A stretch of DNA of 7,499 nt from Sulfitobacter sp. (GTDB lineage: Bacteria; Pseudomonadota; Alphaproteobacteria; Rhodobacterales; Rhodobacteraceae), in assembly GCA_024636405.1 (NCBI GenBank), contig JAGXHC010000073.1, positions 1 to 7,499 on the forward strand. The letters run 5' to 3'. Below are positions 6,121 to 7,499 of this stretch, piece by piece (within the stretch, counting starts at the first letter, position 1; each line of letters opens with the position of its first letter). The notes beneath the pieces were generated by a model. That model searched no databases. It worked only from the letters and a program-made list of their open reading frames with translations, and was not told the origin of the DNA. A program made the position numbers and the translations under genes.

Positions 6121-6408
6121 CTATTCGCTGGTTTCGACGATCATCAATTCACGCTCAGATGCGCCGCGTGCGTGGTTCAATGCCGCTTGATACGCGTCTG
6201 AATTATAACATTTTTCAGCGGTTTCAACATCCGGGAAGCGGGCAACGACATTGCGCGCACGCTCCTTTCCCTCCAGTTGAACAAATCTGCCGCCACGAGC
6301 GATAAAACTGCCGCCGTGGGCCACAATTGCAGGACCTGCAAGTGCAGCATATTTGGCGTAAGCTTCTTCATCCGTCACGGTCACATGTGCAATCCAAAGC
6401 GCACCCAT
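6121..6408 (-). CDS. DUF1330 domain protein
   Basis: A 95-residue small soluble protein with the DUF1330 pattern, a ferredoxin-like alpha/beta fold that forms dimers. It has an N-terminal strand LWIAHVTVTD followed by EEAYAKYAALAGP, then GGSFIARGGRF (about residues 32-42), the strand NVVARFPDVETAEKCY, SDAYQAAL and the C-terminal LMIVE. The biochemical role of the family is not established. Two ATGs lie in tandem (6411 and 6408). I take the second because the AAGGAG site (6416-6421) is 7 nt from it and only 4 nt from the first; the first would add one Met. The gene overlaps the alaS stop, so it is translated from the alaS message and probably coupled to it. There is no visible link to tRNA charging. 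Confidence 0.9.
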   Translation of the reverse strand: MGALWIAHVTVTDEEAYAKYAALAGPAIVAHGGSFIARGGRFVQLEGKERARNVVARFPDVETAEKCYNSDAYQAALNHARGASERELMIVETSE

Positions 6409-7499
6409 CATCGATCTCCTTGTGTTTCGGCATCTGCCTCCGGCAGCGCTTTGAGAATTATTGCCATCACCTCGGCCTCATTGGCCTCGGACAGGTCAAC
6501 CGGCGCGCCACCCTGCGCCAGATCAGCACGACCACCGCCGCCCTTGCCACCAAAAGCCGCGACAATGGGTTTGAGCAATGCAACGGCATCCAAACCGTCG
6601 GACCCGGTGTTTTTCACTCCAACCGCGATCGCAGTTTTGCCTTCGTCGGTCGCAATGACAACAAAGGCGTCGGCGGGGTGTTCGTGCTTGAGCTTGTCTA
6701 TCGTGGATCGAAGCTGTTTGGCAGGAAACTTCTTGAACAGCTTTACTTCGATCGTGTGTCCGCCAAGATTGAAATCTGAGGTTGTTTCAGCGCCGCCATT
6801 GCCGCCCATGGCGAGTTCTTGGCGCAGTTGTGCTACCTCGTTGACCAATGCGCGGCGTTCATCAAGCAACGCCCGTACGCGGTCAGGGACATCGCCCGGC
6901 GCAGTTTTCAGCTCTGACGCCACATGGCTCAGCGTCGCTTCCTGCGCCCGCAACCACGACAATGCCTCCTGCCCTGTCAGTGCTTCGATCCGCCGCACGC
7001 CTGCGCTGCTGGCGCTGTCACCAAGCAGCACAAATGCACCGATATCGCCGGTCTGGCGAACATGGGTGCCACCGCAAAGTTCCAGCGAATACGTCGCCTT
7101 GTCAGCCCCCTTGCCGGACCCTTCCTGACGGCCCATGATGACCACGCGGACCTCATCGCCGTATTTCTCACCGAACAGCGCCTGCGCACCGATGGCGCGG
7201 GCATCATCGGGGGTCATAATCCGGGTCTCAACCGGGGCATTCTGACGGATGTAGGCATTGACCTGCTGCTCCACCTTCCCAAGCTCTTCGCGGCCTAACG
7301 CTTTGGAGTGACTGAAATCAAAGCGCAGCCGATCCGCCGCATTCAGCGATCCGCGCTGTGATACGTGATCGCCAAGCGCACCGCGCAGTGCCTCATGAAG
7401 CAGGTGCGTGGCGGAGTGATTGGCTCGGATGGCGCTGCGACGGTTGTGATCCACCTGCAAAACGGCAGCCTGCCCCATTGAAATGGTGCCGTGCGACAC
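6408..7499 (-). CDS. alaS: Alanyl-tRNA synthetase, C-terminal part (5' truncated by window edge)
   Basis: Charges tRNA-Ala with alanine and clears mischarged Ser and Gly. The 363 residues seen are the editing and C-terminal portions of a protein normally about 880 residues long; the aminoacylation core is off the right edge. Counting from the edge, the editing domain carries the zinc/catalytic motifs NHSATHLLH (H28 and H32) and LELCGGTHV (C142 and H146), followed by TGDIGAF and RRIEALTG. A helical linker (about 183-232, coiled-coil-like) leads to a DHHA1-type C-Ala domain with the Gly-rich [15 protein letters not shown] (317-331). All editing residues are intact. The frame is open through the window edge, and the codon at the edge (GTG) is internal, not a start. 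Its last codons contain the ribosome binding site of the downstream DUF1330 gene. Confidence 0.98.
   Translation of the reverse strand: MSHGTISMGQAAVLQVDHNRRSAIRANHSATHLLHEALRGALGDHVSQRGSLNAADRLRFDFSHSKALGREELGKVEQQVNAYIRQNAPVETRIMTPDDARAIGAQALFGEKYGDEVRVVIMGRQEGSGKGADKATYSLELCGGTHVRQTGDIGAFVLLGDSASSAGVRRIEALTGQEALSWLRAQEATLSHVASELKTAPGDVPDRVRALLDERRALVNEVAQLRQELAMGGNGGAETTSDFNLGGHTIEVKLFKKFPAKQLRSTIDKLKHEHPADAFVVIATDEGKTAIAVGVKNTGSDGLDAVALLKPIVAAFGGKGGGGRADLAQGGAPVDLSEANEAEVMAIILKALPEADAETQGDR
6416..6421 (-). promoter_or_regulatory. Ribosome binding site of the DUF1330 gene embedded in the alaS coding end
   Basis: AAGGAG on the - strand, within the alaS Gln-Gly-Asp-Arg end. It is 4 nt from the first and 7 nt from the second of two tandem ATGs, which favours the second (6408) as the main start. 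Confidence 0.7.

Noticed and set aside
6277..7128. 283-codon + strand open frame opposite alaS
   Set aside because: A Ser/Ala/Pro-rich shadow of the alaS coding strand with no ribosome binding site or domain.
1..7499. Mobile elements, CRISPR arrays, tRNA or rRNA genes, phage or secretion genes
   Set aside because: No long direct or terminal repeats, regularly spaced repeats, transposase-like proteins or tRNA-like folds were seen on either strand by eye.

Overview
The window looks like ordinary chromosome of an alphaproteobacterium, most likely a marine Rhodobacteraceae (Roseobacter-group) species. The reasons are the eukaryote-like homodimeric NADP-dependent isocitrate dehydrogenase, the DUF6356 and DUF1330 small proteins, the alpha-type four-helix membrane protein with an Ala-rich C-terminal tail, moderately high GC, and promoter motifs of the alphaproteobacterial general stress sigma factor EcfG type. 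The taxonomic call is inference from protein families. No mobile element, CRISPR array, tRNA or rRNA was seen.

Layout, left to right. (1) 1-789: the C-terminal two thirds of icd on the + strand, ending at a GNRA-capped hairpin (801-820) shared with a convergent DUF6356 one-helix membrane protein (841-1047, - strand). (2) 1048-1165: a divergent intergenic region with a promoter whose 17-bp spacer is a perfect inverted repeat. It drives an Lrp/AsnC regulator (1166-1624), which is followed 10 bp later by an EmrE-like small multidrug resistance transporter (1635-1970). (3) 1971-1995: an exact GGAAC-N16-CGTT motif in front of a small-type MscS channel (2003-2944). (4) 2970-2994: a second exact GGAAC-N16-CGTT motif in front of a 24-residue single-helix membrane microprotein (3076-3150), then a 316-residue four-helix membrane protein (3153-4103) starting 2 bp after the microprotein stop. 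This unit ends at a strong intrinsic terminator (4127-4155). (5) 4245-6062: the ribosome-associated GTPase TypA/BipA. (6) 6070-6116: a large compound hairpin between convergent typA and the alaS-DUF1330 pair (- strand). The alanyl-tRNA synthetase gene runs off the right edge.

The housekeeping genes (icd, typA, alaS) flank a central block, about 1.1 to 4.1 kb, that is almost all envelope proteins: a drug transporter with its probable regulator, a mechanosensitive channel, a microprotein and a four-helix membrane protein. Two stress-type promoters of identical architecture in that block suggest that mscS and the microprotein operon are co-regulated as an envelope or osmotic stress module. This is the most interesting inference in the window. 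All intergenic gaps are under 150 bp.
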